Source: Thermopolyspora flexuosa (GTDB lineage: Bacteria > Actinomycetota > Actinomycetes > Streptosporangiales > Streptosporangiaceae). Taken from it: a stretch of DNA of 64,000 nt. The translations under genes were made by a program, and so were the position numbers. The stretch spans positions 186,001 through 250,000 of the forward strand of contig NZ_VFPQ01000002.1 of assembly GCF_006716785.1 (NCBI RefSeq). Direction: 5' to 3'. Of the stretch, positions 24,741 through 34,037 are shown one piece after another. Under the pieces are notes generated by a model. The model had not been told where the DNA came from. It was given only the letters and a program-made list of their open reading frames with translations, and searched no databases. Numbering within the stretch: the first letter of the stretch is position 1; each line of letters opens with the position of its first letter.

Positions 24741-26264
24741 CTATGCCGATCCGGGGGTATGCACCACTACGTCATAGATGGTGCCACGAAAGCCCCCTTC
24801 GAATGGCGGAAGCCGCGTAAACCAGATCAAAACGTAGCGACCGCTCACCTCCTTCGAGGGGGTGAGCGTGACCTTCCCGGAGGTGTTGTTCTTCTCGGCG
24901 ACGGTCTTCAGCGCGTCCAGTTTGTCGGAATCGCCCACCTTGAGCTCGATCGACGACCCCTTGGGCCCGCCGAGCGAGACCACCACGTTGGCGATCCGCG
25001 TCGACTTGCCCATGTCGAGCAGCAGGCCGACGCCCTTCTTCAGCCGGCCGAAGTCCGCGCTCGTGTACGAGTCGGTGTGCCAGTCGGTGGAGTCCTTGCC
25101 GTCGATCGCGTCGGCCGCGATCTCCGGGTGCTCCCTCCGGTCGCCGAGCGGGTCGAAGCCCCGGGCCCGCACCGGCTTCACCACCTCGAGCGACTCCGGC
25201 TCGGCGCTCTTCGACGCGGTCGGGGTCGGCGCCTGCGCCTGCGGCGTCTCGGGCTGGGCGAGGTTGCGGCCCATGGTCCACGCGCCCAGGCCCACCGCGA
25301 TCATCACGACGGCCACGATGCCGATCACCAGGGCGCGGCTCATCGAGGTGCCGCCGGAGGACGGGGTGGCGGCCGTGGCGAACTGCGGGGCGGGCTGCAC
25401 CCCGGTGGTGCGCATCCCGGGCGGGGCGCCGATCCGGGTCACCGACCCGTCGGCGGACTCGCCGGGCAGCGGGACCGCGGGCGGCGTGGCGGCCGGGACC
25501 GGCATGGGCCGCGGCACGTGGGCGAGCGCCGCGGCGATCTCGGCCGGGGTGGTGAGCGCCGGGTGGCCCTTGTACGGCTCCTGCAGCACGGCCCGGATGG
25601 TCAGCGAGTCGAGCCAGCCGGGGATGCCCGCCCGCACCTGCCGCGGCGGGCACGGCTTGCCGTCCTCGGTCGTCGGCGCGGGCGGCAGCCCGCACTCCTC
25701 CTCGCCGGGCCAGGTGCCGGTGAGCGCGGCGTACAGCAGCCGGCCGAGCCCGCGGGCGTCCTCCGCCTCGGGCTCGTCGCTCGTCGTGCCGGTGAGCGCG
25801 GCGTCGACCCCGAGGCCGAGCACCTTTACCGTTCCACCCCCGGTCCACACCAGGCGGTCCGGGGTGAGCATCAGGTGGGCCAGCCCGGCCTCGTGCGCGT
25901 GCGTGAGCGCCTCGGCCGCCTCGGCGACGAGCCCGGCCGCCCGCTCGGGCTCCAGCGGCCCGCCGGCGAGCAGGTCGATCAGCGACTCGCCGGTGACCCA
26001 CTCGGTCACCACGTACGCGGTGTCGCCGTCGTCGGCGGCGTCGAAGACCTGGGTGAGCCGCGAGTCGGTGAGCCGCCCGGCGGCGCGGGCGGCGGTCACC
26101 ACCTCGTCGATGCGCTCGAAGTCGCGGGAGAAGGTGTGCACCGCCACCGGACGGGCCAGTACCTCGTCCGTGGCCTTCCACAGCGTCGCCCCGCCGGCCT
26201 GGTGGACACGGTCCTCCAGCAGGAAGCGATCCGACAGGCGCGCACCGGGTTCAACGGCCGACAT
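24741..26264 (-). CDS. Membrane-anchored pseudokinase with C-terminal discoidin-like domain
   Basis: The 507-residue protein starts with a protein-kinase fold (residues about 10-265). The ATP-binding lysine is replaced (RPVAVHTFSRD where VAVK is expected), the catalytic loop reads LAHLMLTPDRLVW instead of HRDxKPxN, and DFG is LGLGVD. It is therefore a pseudokinase. A proline-rich linker, a membrane helix (ALVIGIVAVVMIAVGLGAW, about residue 325) and an extracellular discoidin-like domain follow (DPLGDRREHPEIA, DSTDWHTDSY, YVLIWFTRLPP). In mycobacteria the equivalent modules are fused to MurJ and bind FhaA; here the gene is separate and next to murJ. The ATG at 26264 has GGGAGGG 9 nt upstream; the ATG at 26270 is too close. 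Confidence 0.88.
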   Translation of the reverse strand: MSAVEPGARLSDRFLLEDRVHQAGGATLWKATDEVLARPVAVHTFSRDFERIDEVVTAARAAGRLTDSRLTQVFDAADDGDTAYVVTEWVTGESLIDLLAGGPLEPERAAGLVAEAAEALTHAHEAGLAHLMLTPDRLVWTGGGTVKVLGLGVDAALTGTTSDEPEAEDARGLGRLLYAALTGTWPGEEECGLPPAPTTEDGKPCPPRQVRAGIPGWLDSLTIRAVLQEPYKGHPALTTPAEIAAALAHVPRPMPVPAATPPAVPLPGESADGSVTRIGAPPGMRTTGVQPAPQFATAATPSSGGTSMSRALVIGIVAVVMIAVGLGAWTMGRNLAQPETPQAQAPTPTASKSAEPESLEVVKPVRARGFDPLGDRREHPEIAADAIDGKDSTDWHTDSYTSADFGRLKKGVGLLLDMGKSTRIANVVVSLGGPKGSSIELKVGDSDKLDALKTVAEKNNTSGKVTLTPSKEVSGRYVLIWFTRLPPFEGGFRGTIYDVVVHTPGSA

Positions 26265-26493
26265 GCTCATGCACCCTCCCCGCCCAGCGGCTCAACGGCG
26301 CATTCGCACAGTACGCGATGCCGGGTGGATCCGCCCACGCCCTCCTGCTTCCACTCGCTTGATTCGGGCCGTTTCCGGCCCCCGTGGCGCACCATCGTAG
26401 TGCGGCGCCGCCTCGCTCGTACTCCCGGTGGATCTCCGCGTTGAAGACGCGCGAAACGGACCTTTGGTCTACCGCCTCAGCGAGTCTTTTCGG

Positions 26494-28113
26494 TCACCGG
26501 GCCAGCCGCCCGGCGACCATGCCGACGATCGACTTCACCTCGGGGATCCGCATGCGGTTGGCGAGCACGAAGTAGACGCCCGCGCCGAGGCCGCCCCCCG
26601 CCGCGAGCATGACGATCGCGCCCACGGCGTCGAGGCCGAGCAGGCCGCGGGTGGCCCACAGCACGCCCAGCGCGAGCGCCGCGCACGGCACCGCCGCGCC
26701 GTACATGCGGCCGAGCCCGTCGAGCACGTGCCGCCCGCCGAGGCCGCCCACCCGGCGGCTCGCCAGCATCCAGGTCACCGCCGAGGAGACCACGTAGGTG
26801 ACGGCGAACGACAGCGCCAGCCCCAGCACCGTGTACCTGGCGGGCAGCACCAGGTACAGCAGCACGCTCAGCGTCGCGTTGAACGTGGCGTTGCCCGCCG
26901 CGATGAACGCCGGGGTGCGGGTGTCGCCGAGCGCGTAGAACACCCGCAGCAGCAGCTGGAAGAGCGAGAACGGCACGAGCGCCAGCCCGAACACCTGGAG
27001 CACGTTGCCGATGTAGATCGCGTCCTCGGTCGAGTTCGCCCCGTGCGAGAAGATGAGCACGGTGACCGCCGGGCCGAGCACCATGAGCAGCACGCCGCCC
27101 GGCACGATCAGCGAGCAGACCGTGCGCACCCCGGAGGCGAACTCCTCGCGCACGCTGTCGAACCGCCCCTCGGCGGCGAACCGGCTCATCCGGGGCAGCA
27201 TCGCGGTGATCACGGAGACCGCGATGATCCCGTACGGGAGCTGGAAGAGCTGGTAGGCGTAGTTGTACGGGGTCCACCCGGCGCCGTAGTCCGCGCCCTC
27301 GGCGGCCGCCCGCACGCCCGCCGCGGTGGCGAGGTTCGTGGTCACCACGAAGCCGACCTGGTAGACCGCGACGTACGCCAGGGCCCAGCCGCCGAGCCTG
27401 GCCAGCTCGCCGAGCCCGCTGCCGCGGAAGTCGAACCGCGGCCGGAACCGGAACCCGGCCCGGTGCAGCGCGATCACCAGCGCGATCGACTGGGCCACGA
27501 TGCCCGCCGTGGTGCCGAGGCCGAGCAGGGCGAGCTCGCCCGCGGTCACCTCGTTGATGTCGTCGGTGCCGCCGACGATCACGATGTAGGTGAGCCCGAC
27601 CCCGATCACCACGAGGTTGTTGAGCACGGGTGCCCACATCGGGGCGGCGAACCGGTCCCGGGTGTTGAGGATCGCGCCCGCGATCGCCCCCAGCCCGAAG
27701 AACGCGATCTGCGGGAGGATGTACCGGGCGAGCGTGGCCGCCACCTCGACCCCGCGCGGCGTCAGGTCGCTGGTGTACAGCTCGATGATCGGCCGGGCGA
27801 GCAGCACCCCGAGCGTCGCGACCGAGACGAGCAGCAGCAGCGCGAGCGTCATGAGCCGCTGCTCGTAGGCGACGCCGCCGTCCGGGTCGCGCTGCTGGGC
27901 GCGCACGATGCTCGGCACGATGACGCTGCTGAGCATGCCGCCGATCAGCAGGTCGAACAGGATGAAGGGGATCTGGTAGGCGACGTTGTAGGCGTCGCCG
28001 AGCAGCGTGGTGCCGATCGCGGCGGCGATCACCGCGGTGCGCAGGAAGCCGGTCACCCGCGACACCATCGTGCCGGCGGCCATGATCGCCCCGGCGCGCA
28101 GCAACCGGTTCAT
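26494..28113 (-). CDS. murJ: Lipid II flippase MurJ (MviN)
   Basis: MurJ flips lipid II across the membrane for peptidoglycan synthesis. The 539-residue MOP-superfamily protein has about 14 membrane helices. It starts NRLLRAGAIMAAGTMVSRVTG and has the conserved GDAYNVAYQIPFILFDLL and RVFYALGDTRTP, with basic residues in the central cavity. The ATG at 28113 overlaps the upstream gene's stop (ATGA). Unlike the mycobacterial protein, it lacks the C-terminal pseudokinase, which is encoded by the next gene, 229 bp downstream. Confidence 0.95.
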   Translation of the reverse strand: MNRLLRAGAIMAAGTMVSRVTGFLRTAVIAAAIGTTLLGDAYNVAYQIPFILFDLLIGGMLSSVIVPSIVRAQQRDPDGGVAYEQRLMTLALLLLVSVATLGVLLARPIIELYTSDLTPRGVEVAATLARYILPQIAFFGLGAIAGAILNTRDRFAAPMWAPVLNNLVVIGVGLTYIVIVGGTDDINEVTAGELALLGLGTTAGIVAQSIALVIALHRAGFRFRPRFDFRGSGLGELARLGGWALAYVAVYQVGFVVTTNLATAAGVRAAAEGADYGAGWTPYNYAYQLFQLPYGIIAVSVITAMLPRMSRFAAEGRFDSVREEFASGVRTVCSLIVPGGVLLMVLGPAVTVLIFSHGANSTEDAIYIGNVLQVFGLALVPFSLFQLLLRVFYALGDTRTPAFIAAGNATFNATLSVLLYLVLPARYTVLGLALSFAVTYVVSSAVTWMLASRRVGGLGGRHVLDGLGRMYGAAVPCAALALGVLWATRGLLGLDAVGAIVMLAAGGGLGAGVYFVLANRMRIPEVKSIVGMVAGRLAR

Positions 28114-30209
28114 GACGTCCCTTCGCGAGTCCCGTCGGCGCGCTGTCTCCGTCTCGTCCGGGTGCGCAGGATGCGCAGCACCACCGCGGCGAGCATGACG
28201 GTGAGCGCGCCCCCGACGATCACCGCGGCGATCCCGGTGTAGCCGGTGGCGCTCACCTTGAGCACCACCGGGTCCCCGTACGGCACGCCGTTCCGGGTGG
28301 CGAGCTGCACGGTGATCTGCGCGTCACCGCCGTTCGGCGCGCGCATCGGGACCTGGATCGTGGTGGTGTTCCCGTCCTCGATCGAGATCTCCCGGCGGTA
28401 GGTGTCGATCACCAGGCGCCGGGGATCGTTCGACCTCACGTCGATGCTGAGCTCGACCCGGCGGCCGATGCGGTTCTGCACGCTGATCGCCACGTTGCCG
28501 TTCGTGCCGGCGAGCAGCCGCGGCTGGCCCTTGCCGGTGATCGAGATCTTGCCCATCTGGGCGTTCACCGCCTGGCGGACCTGCTCGACGTACGCGCGCG
28601 CCTCCCGGCCGCGCCCCCGCCACGCCGAGGAGCCGAGCCGGAGCAGCGCGGCCTCGAACGGCTTGGCCGAGGCGTGGGTGACGGTGCGGATCAGCCCGGC
28701 CTTCGCCGACAGGTCGCGCACGTGGCGCAGGTAGGCCCGGCTCAGCTCGCCCCGGCGCTGCCGCGCGCCGTACACCAGGTCGCCGCGCGCCGGCGGGCGC
28801 TTGCCGGGCTTGATCTGGTCGAGGGTGACCTGGCGCAGCCAGGGCAGCGAGCCCGCGACCTCGAGCAGCTCCTGCACCGCCTTGGGGTCGGGGTCCCAGC
28901 GGCGGCGCGGCGCGGCGACCACGGTGCGGGCCCGCTTCGGGTCCTCCGCCGTGATCACCGCGGTCTCGGCGACGAACCGGCGCAGCGCCGCCGGATTGCC
29001 GCCCTGCGCCGTGGCGTCGACGAGCGCGCTCAGCGTCGGGTCGGCGAGCAGCACGGTCACCTTCCCGGAGACCGCGTCGATCGTGGTGGCCGCGTCCGGC
29101 GTGGTCGCCGTGGGGGACTCCAGCGGCAGCGCGTTGCCGCTGAGCAGCAGCGTGCGCACGCCGCTCACCGCGAGCTCGTCGAGCGCGTCCCGGTCGAGCA
29201 CCCCGCCGTACGGCCAGTTCGTGGTGGCCGGCACGGTACGGCCGAGCAGTGTCCCGGCGAGCTGGGCGCCCCGGGCGATCGCCTCGCCGGTGGCGTCGTC
29301 GATGCCGTTGTGCACGAGCGCGGCCACGTCCGGGTCGGCGTACGGCGTGGCCACGGCCGGCGCCTCGGCGAGCGCGGTGCGCAGGCCGGCGAGCCAGGTG
29401 CCCGCGGCCGGGTCGGCGGGCCGGGTCTGCACGTCGTCGCCCTTGCGCAGCGTGTAGGAGCGGGTGGTGCGCTGCACGTCGTCGAGGAGCGCCGGGTCGA
29501 CGAACCAGGTCACGCCCTTGGGCTGCTGCTGGGCGATGCGCAGCAGCCGGGCGAGCCGCCCGTTGCCGGACAGCGACTGGCGCAGCCCGTCGTCCATGAA
29601 GGTGCCGTCGTCGGCCCGCCGCGGCTGGTCGATGATCGGCATGGCGAGCGCGAGCCTGGTGCGGGTGAGCCGCTCGCCCCTGGGGGCGTAGGTGATGAAG
29701 GTGCGCTCGACCGCGACCTGCTGCTCCACCAGGTCGATGATCTCGACGGTGAGCGGGTAGGCGCCGAACCGCGACATCTTCAGCTCGGCCGGGGTGACGG
29801 TCACCTCGAAGGTGGCCTTGCCGCCGGGCTCCACCCGCTCGATCGGCGTGAACGTGTTGAAGCTCGGGTCGAACTCGCCCTGACCGGCGAGGTACGCGCT
29901 CATGTCGGCGCGCCGCTCGAACGGCCGCGCCGAGTAGTGCAGCCGCACCCGCAGCCCGGTGAGCGCGGTGTTCCCGGTGTTCGTCACCGTGCCGACGATC
30001 TTGATCGGCGTGGTGGGCTCACGCGGCACCGCGGGGGTGATCTGGTCCACGGTCACCCCGACCGCGGCACGCGCGACCTGCCGGGCCGGGGCGGCGGCAC
30101 CCGAGCCCGCCTGGGCCGCGGCGGCACGCGGAATGCTCGCGAGACCCGCCTCCGCGGGGACGAGCATGGCGGAGGCGAGCGCGACGATCAACGCTGCTCT
30201 ACGGATCAC
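28110..30209 (-). CDS. Exported membrane-anchored protein, DUF6049 family
   Basis: The 699-residue protein has an N-terminal signal segment (RRAALIVALASAMLVPAEAGLA) and an Ig-like region with VTNTGNTALTGLRVRLHY. A long extracytoplasmic domain includes WFVDPALLDDVQ and NIRTLLLSG-like motifs. A C-terminal membrane helix (IAAVIVGGALTVMLAAVVL) and a basic cytoplasmic tail complete it. It corresponds to the gene next to mviN in mycobacteria (Rv3909-like) and streptomycetes, and overlaps murJ by 4 bp. Coupling to MurJ suggests a role in wall synthesis, but no biochemical function is known to me. The GTG at 30209 has only a weak ribosome binding site. Confidence 0.85.
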   Translation of the reverse strand: MIRRAALIVALASAMLVPAEAGLASIPRAAAAQAGSGAAAPARQVARAAVGVTVDQITPAVPREPTTPIKIVGTVTNTGNTALTGLRVRLHYSARPFERRADMSAYLAGQGEFDPSFNTFTPIERVEPGGKATFEVTVTPAELKMSRFGAYPLTVEIIDLVEQQVAVERTFITYAPRGERLTRTRLALAMPIIDQPRRADDGTFMDDGLRQSLSGNGRLARLLRIAQQQPKGVTWFVDPALLDDVQRTTRSYTLRKGDDVQTRPADPAAGTWLAGLRTALAEAPAVATPYADPDVAALVHNGIDDATGEAIARGAQLAGTLLGRTVPATTNWPYGGVLDRDALDELAVSGVRTLLLSGNALPLESPTATTPDAATTIDAVSGKVTVLLADPTLSALVDATAQGGNPAALRRFVAETAVITAEDPKRARTVVAAPRRRWDPDPKAVQELLEVAGSLPWLRQVTLDQIKPGKRPPARGDLVYGARQRRGELSRAYLRHVRDLSAKAGLIRTVTHASAKPFEAALLRLGSSAWRGRGREARAYVEQVRQAVNAQMGKISITGKGQPRLLAGTNGNVAISVQNRIGRRVELSIDVRSNDPRRLVIDTYRREISIEDGNTTTIQVPMRAPNGGDAQITVQLATRNGVPYGDPVVLKVSATGYTGIAAVIVGGALTVMLAAVVLRILRTRTRRRQRADGTREGTS

Positions 30210-30448
30210 GGGCCGGCCAGGGGTGAGGTTCGGCGCACGCCCAGAATGCTATCGACGAATTCGAACGCACCGGCGCGTCGTGGCGCACGCCGTGCGCCCC
30301 GCCCGGCGTTTGCCCAGGTCCGCGCGCCGGGTACGGCCTGCCCGGGGCCGCGCCCGGGTTCCGGCGGCCGGGGCGCCCGGGAGCGGGCGGGGCGGTTTTC
30401 GGGCTCGCCGTACCCGCTCGGACGCCGGGCCGGATCCGGTGGCCCGGG

Positions 30449-30958
30449 TCAGCGGTCCGGGGCGAGCGACCCGGGGCGCAGCTCGACCCGCTCGCCCGCG
30501 ACCAGCGCGAGCAGGTCCCGCGCCGCCAGGCACAGCGCGGTCGCCCGCTCCCCGGTGGTCGTGTAGACCGCGAGGTCCGGGTCGAGCCCGTCGGCGAGCC
30601 GCCGGTCGACGAGCACGGTGAGCTCCGCGGGCAGCAGCAGCGGGCAGACCAGCCCGGACGCGTAGTCGGTGACCGTGTTGACCAGGAACGCGGGGGCGGG
30701 CCGTACCTCGGCCGCGCCGACCGCCGCGGCGACACGCCGGGGGTCGGGGGGATGCGCCACCGAGGCGACCACCGCGACGGGTTCGGCGCCGGACGCGTAC
30801 GCCGCCTCGAAGACCGCTACGCTGACGCACGTTTCGGAAGGCACCCCAAGCGCCTCCGGCAGGTCTTCGGCCCCCGAGAGCGATCGCGGAAGACGTAGGA
30901 TTTCATGATGGACCTGGTGTGCGAGGAGCCAGCGGTGGATCGCGAGAGCGTCTTTCAT
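30449..30958 (-). CDS. YbaK/EbsC-type aminoacyl-tRNA deacylase-like protein
   Basis: The 169-residue protein resembles the YbaK/ProX editing domain that hydrolyses mischarged tRNA. Features are the N-terminal IHRWLLAHQVHHEILRLP, and a central SVAVFEAAYA followed by PVAVVASVAHPPDPRRVAAA. The G-x-x-x-P-like loop is TDYASGLVCPLLLP. The usual catalytic lysine of YbaK (in a VxKTLV motif) is not evident, since SETCVSVAVFEA stands there, so enzymatic activity is doubtful. It is divergent from the CCA-adding enzyme gene. The 239 bp between it and the DUF6049 gene hold no gene I can support. Confidence 0.75.
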   Translation of the reverse strand: MKDALAIHRWLLAHQVHHEILRLPRSLSGAEDLPEALGVPSETCVSVAVFEAAYASGAEPVAVVASVAHPPDPRRVAAAVGAAEVRPAPAFLVNTVTDYASGLVCPLLLPAELTVLVDRRLADGLDPDLAVYTTTGERATALCLAARDLLALVAGERVELRPGSLAPDR

Positions 30959-31096
30959 CGCCGGATCTCCTCGCCTCGTCCCATCGCCTCCGGACCCACG
31001 ACCGGCCGGACCACGAGGGCGCGCCGGTAGCGGCCGGCGGCTCGCCGGGCACGCGTTCCGGGGAACCTGTCTCCTGACCGAAGGACCTACCCAGCC

Positions 31097-32620
31097 TTGT
31101 CCGTTTCACATCTCACTGACAGTCAGCAGCGGGCGGTGGCCGACCTGTTCCGCCGCATCGCGCCCGTCGTCGACGAGCTCGGGGAGCTGTTCGCCAAGGG
31201 CGGGCACCGGCTCGCCCTGGTCGGGGGCTCGGTCCGCGACGTCTTCCTCGGCCGCATCGGGCACGACCTCGACCTCACCACGGACGCGCGCCCCGAGCGG
31301 GTGCTCGAGATCGTACGGCCGTGGGCCGACGCCGTCTGGACGGTCGGCATCGAGTTCGGCACCGTCGGCGTGCGCAAGGGCGACTGGCAGCTGGAGATCA
31401 CCACCTATCGCAGCGAGTCGTACGACCCGAAGTCCCGCAAGCCCGAGGTGATGTACGGCGACACGCTCGAGGGTGACCTGGAGCGGCGGGACTTCACGGT
31501 GAACGCGATGGCGGTGCGGGTGCCCGGCCACGAGTTCGTCGACCCGTACGGCGGGCTCGCCGACCTGGGCGCGAAGGTGCTGCGCACCCCGGGCCCGCCG
31601 GAGCGGTCCTTCGACGACGACCCGCTGCGCATGCTGCGCGCGGCCCGGTTCGCCTCCCAGCTCGGGTTCCGGGTGGACCAGAAGGTGCGCGAGGCGATGA
31701 CCCGGATGGCCGACCGCATCGAGATCGTGTCGGCCGAGCGCATCCGCGACGAGCTCGACAAGCTGATCTGCGGCGCGCACCCGCGCGCGGGCCTCACCCT
31801 GCTGGTGGACACCGGCCTCGCCGAGCGGGTGCTGCCCGAGCTGCCCCGGCTGCGGCTGGAGATCGACGAGCACCACCGGCACAAGGACGTCTACGAGCAC
31901 ACGCTCACCGTGCTGGAGCAGGCGATCGCGCTGGAGACGTCCGGGCCGGACCGGGTGCTGCGCTGGGCGGCGCTCATGCACGACGTGGGCAAGCCGAAGA
32001 CCCGGCGGCTGGAGCCGGGCGGGCGGGTCTCGTTCCACCACCACGAGGTGGTCGGCGCCCAGATGACCCGCAAGCGGCTGAGCGCGCTGCGTTTCCCCAA
32101 GGACGTGGTGGCGGACGTGTCCCGGCTCGTCGAGCTGCACCTGCGGTTCCACGGGTACGGCACGGGCGAGTGGACCGACAGCGCGGTGCGGCGGTACGTG
32201 CGCGACGCGGGCCATCTGCTCGACCGGCTGCACAAGCTCACCCGGGCCGACTGCACCACCCGCAACAAGCGCAAGGCGCAGGCGCTGTGGCGCACCTACG
32301 ACCACCTGGAGCAGCGCATCGCCCGGCTGGCCCAGGAGGAGGAGCTCGCCAAGATCCGGCCGGAGCTCAACGGCAACGAGATCCAGGAGATCCTCGGCAT
32401 CAAGCCCGGCCCGCTGGTGGGCAAGGCCTACCGCTTCCTGCTCGACCTGCGGCTCGACCGCGGCGTGATCGGCAAGGAGGCGGCCCGCGAGGCCCTGCTC
32501 GCCTGGGCGCGGGAGAACGGCGTGCTCCCGGCGGACTCCGCCGAACCGGCGGCCGAGCCCGGCGAGCAGGCCGAGCCGACCGAACAGGACGATTCGTCCG
32601 CCCAGGCGGAACAGGCGTAG
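31097..32620 (+). CDS. CCA tRNA nucleotidyltransferase (class II, with HD domain)
   Basis: The enzyme adds or repairs the 3'-CCA of tRNAs; actinobacterial members are often annotated pcnA. The 507-residue protein has the nucleotidyltransferase signature LVGGSVRDVFLGRIG and metal ligands in HDLDLTTDA. The ERRDFTVNAMAV motif and RFDDDPLRMLRAARFASQL-type head region follow (here SFDDDPLRMLRAARF). An HD domain (LMHDVGKPKTRR, HHHEVVGAQ) lies near residue 300. The start is an unusual TTG at 31097, with AAGGA about 11 nt upstream; no better start exists in frame. An acidic Glu/Ala-rich tail ends the protein. Next to murJ-DUF6049 it matches actinobacterial gene order. Confidence 0.93.
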   Translation: MSVSHLTDSQQRAVADLFRRIAPVVDELGELFAKGGHRLALVGGSVRDVFLGRIGHDLDLTTDARPERVLEIVRPWADAVWTVGIEFGTVGVRKGDWQLEITTYRSESYDPKSRKPEVMYGDTLEGDLERRDFTVNAMAVRVPGHEFVDPYGGLADLGAKVLRTPGPPERSFDDDPLRMLRAARFASQLGFRVDQKVREAMTRMADRIEIVSAERIRDELDKLICGAHPRAGLTLLVDTGLAERVLPELPRLRLEIDEHHRHKDVYEHTLTVLEQAIALETSGPDRVLRWAALMHDVGKPKTRRLEPGGRVSFHHHEVVGAQMTRKRLSALRFPKDVVADVSRLVELHLRFHGYGTGEWTDSAVRRYVRDAGHLLDRLHKLTRADCTTRNKRKAQALWRTYDHLEQRIARLAQEEELAKIRPELNGNEIQEILGIKPGPLVGKAYRFLLDLRLDRGVIGKEAAREALLAWARENGVLPADSAEPAAEPGEQAEPTEQDDSSAQAEQA

Positions 32621-32629
32621 CCGCCCTGG

Positions 32630-33961
32630 TCAGGTGACCGGGCCCTCGGCGTGGGCGCGCGGGGTCCGGTCGCCCTTCGCCGGGCCGGCGGACGCCGTCA
32701 CGACGCGGTAGGCGACCGCGGAGAGCAGGTAGCCGGCCGCGATCACGACGACCGCGAGGTGCGAGCGGCCGTCGGCGGGCAGGAACAGCGCGGACACCGC
32801 GGCCGCGGCCACGGTCATGCCGTTGAACAGCATGTCGTAGAGGGAGAAGACCCGGCCGAGGTAGGGGTCGTCGACGTCGCGCTGCACCACGGTGTCGGCG
32901 CAGATCTTCACCGACTGCCCGGCGAGCCCGAGCACGAAGCCCGCGACGAGGAAGCCCCATTCCGTGAACGGCAGGCAGAGCGCGAGCTCCAGGATCCCGG
33001 CGGCGGCGAGCGCGACGGTGACCCAGGTCCGGATGGCCATGCGCTCGGTCACCCACGGGGTGACGAACGCGGCGGCGAAGTAGCCGACGCCCGAGGTCGC
33101 CACCACCCCGCCGGCGTGCAGGAGCCCGGCCTCGGCGTCGCCGTCGGTGAAGTAGAAGCGGTAGAGCATCGCCGCCATCACCAGCGCGATGCCGTACCAG
33201 AACCGGTGCGCCGCCATGCTGCCGAGCGCGGCCGCCGCGGTGCGCCGCCGGGCCACGTGCCGGGCCCCGTCGACCAGCCCGCGCAGCACGTTCCGCACCG
33301 CCTCGCGCGCCTGCGGCCGGTTCGGGTCGTACGACGGGCCGAGCAGCGAGCGCTCCATCGTGCTCGCCACCAGCGCGCTCATGCCGAACACCACGCCGGA
33401 CACCACGAGCAGCAGCGCGGTGCCGTTCGTCCCCGGCCCGAACAGCAGGCGCAGCAGGAACCCCGCCCCGGCGCCGAGGAACGTCGCCACCGTGCCCGAG
33501 GTGGGGGTGACCGAGTTCGCCATCATCAGCCGATCCGCGGGCACCACGTGCGGCAGCGAGGCCCCGAGCGCGGCGAGGAAGAACCGGTTGACGCCGAGCA
33601 CGGCGAGCGCGACCGCGTAGAAGTACCCGTCCGGCGCCCCGGCCGCGAGCAGGGCCGCGGCGAGCGCGAGCAGCGCCCCGCGGACGAGGGGGCCGATCAC
33701 CAGGATCTGCCGCCGTGGCCAGCGGTCGATGAAGACGCCGACGAACGGCCCGAGGATCGAGTACGGCAGCAGCAGCACCGCGAACGCCGCCGCGGCCTCG
33801 GCCGCGCTGGTCTGGTTCTCCGGGGTGAAGAACGCGTACCCGTAGACCGCGAACTGGAAGATGCCGTCGGAGAACTGGGAGACCAGGCGGGTGCCGAACA
33901 GGCGTCTGAAGTCCCGACCTCGCAGGACGACACGCAGATCGGAGACGAAGGACACGCGCAC
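32630..33961 (-). CDS. Major facilitator superfamily transporter
   Basis: The 443-residue protein has 12 predicted membrane helices and the MFS loop GVFIDRWPRRQIL between helices 2 and 3. The N-terminus, FRRLFGTRLVSQFSDGIFQFAVYG, resembles the DHA3/enterobactin-exporter-like group often seen next to pcnA or idi in actinomycetes. A helix-6/7 cytoplasmic loop carries many arginines. The substrate is unknown. The GTG at 33961 is taken; the GTG at 33955 is equally possible and neither has a strong ribosome binding site. It converges with the CCA enzyme gene (9 bp apart) and diverges from idi. Confidence 0.88.
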   Translation of the reverse strand: MRVSFVSDLRVVLRGRDFRRLFGTRLVSQFSDGIFQFAVYGYAFFTPENQTSAAEAAAAFAVLLLPYSILGPFVGVFIDRWPRRQILVIGPLVRGALLALAAALLAAGAPDGYFYAVALAVLGVNRFFLAALGASLPHVVPADRLMMANSVTPTSGTVATFLGAGAGFLLRLLFGPGTNGTALLLVVSGVVFGMSALVASTMERSLLGPSYDPNRPQAREAVRNVLRGLVDGARHVARRRTAAAALGSMAAHRFWYGIALVMAAMLYRFYFTDGDAEAGLLHAGGVVATSGVGYFAAAFVTPWVTERMAIRTWVTVALAAAGILELALCLPFTEWGFLVAGFVLGLAGQSVKICADTVVQRDVDDPYLGRVFSLYDMLFNGMTVAAAAVSALFLPADGRSHLAVVVIAAGYLLSAVAYRVVTASAGPAKGDRTPRAHAEGPVT

Positions 33962-34037
33962 AGCCTAGTGGCCCCCGGTACCCGCCCGGGCACAACGCGC
34001 TCGACGCGGTCTCGTGACGGCCTACCCTCGAGGTGTG

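Noticed and set aside
26428-28242. A 604-residue plus-strand frame across murJ
   Set aside because: It is His/Arg/Gly-rich shadow sequence opposite a clear MurJ gene.
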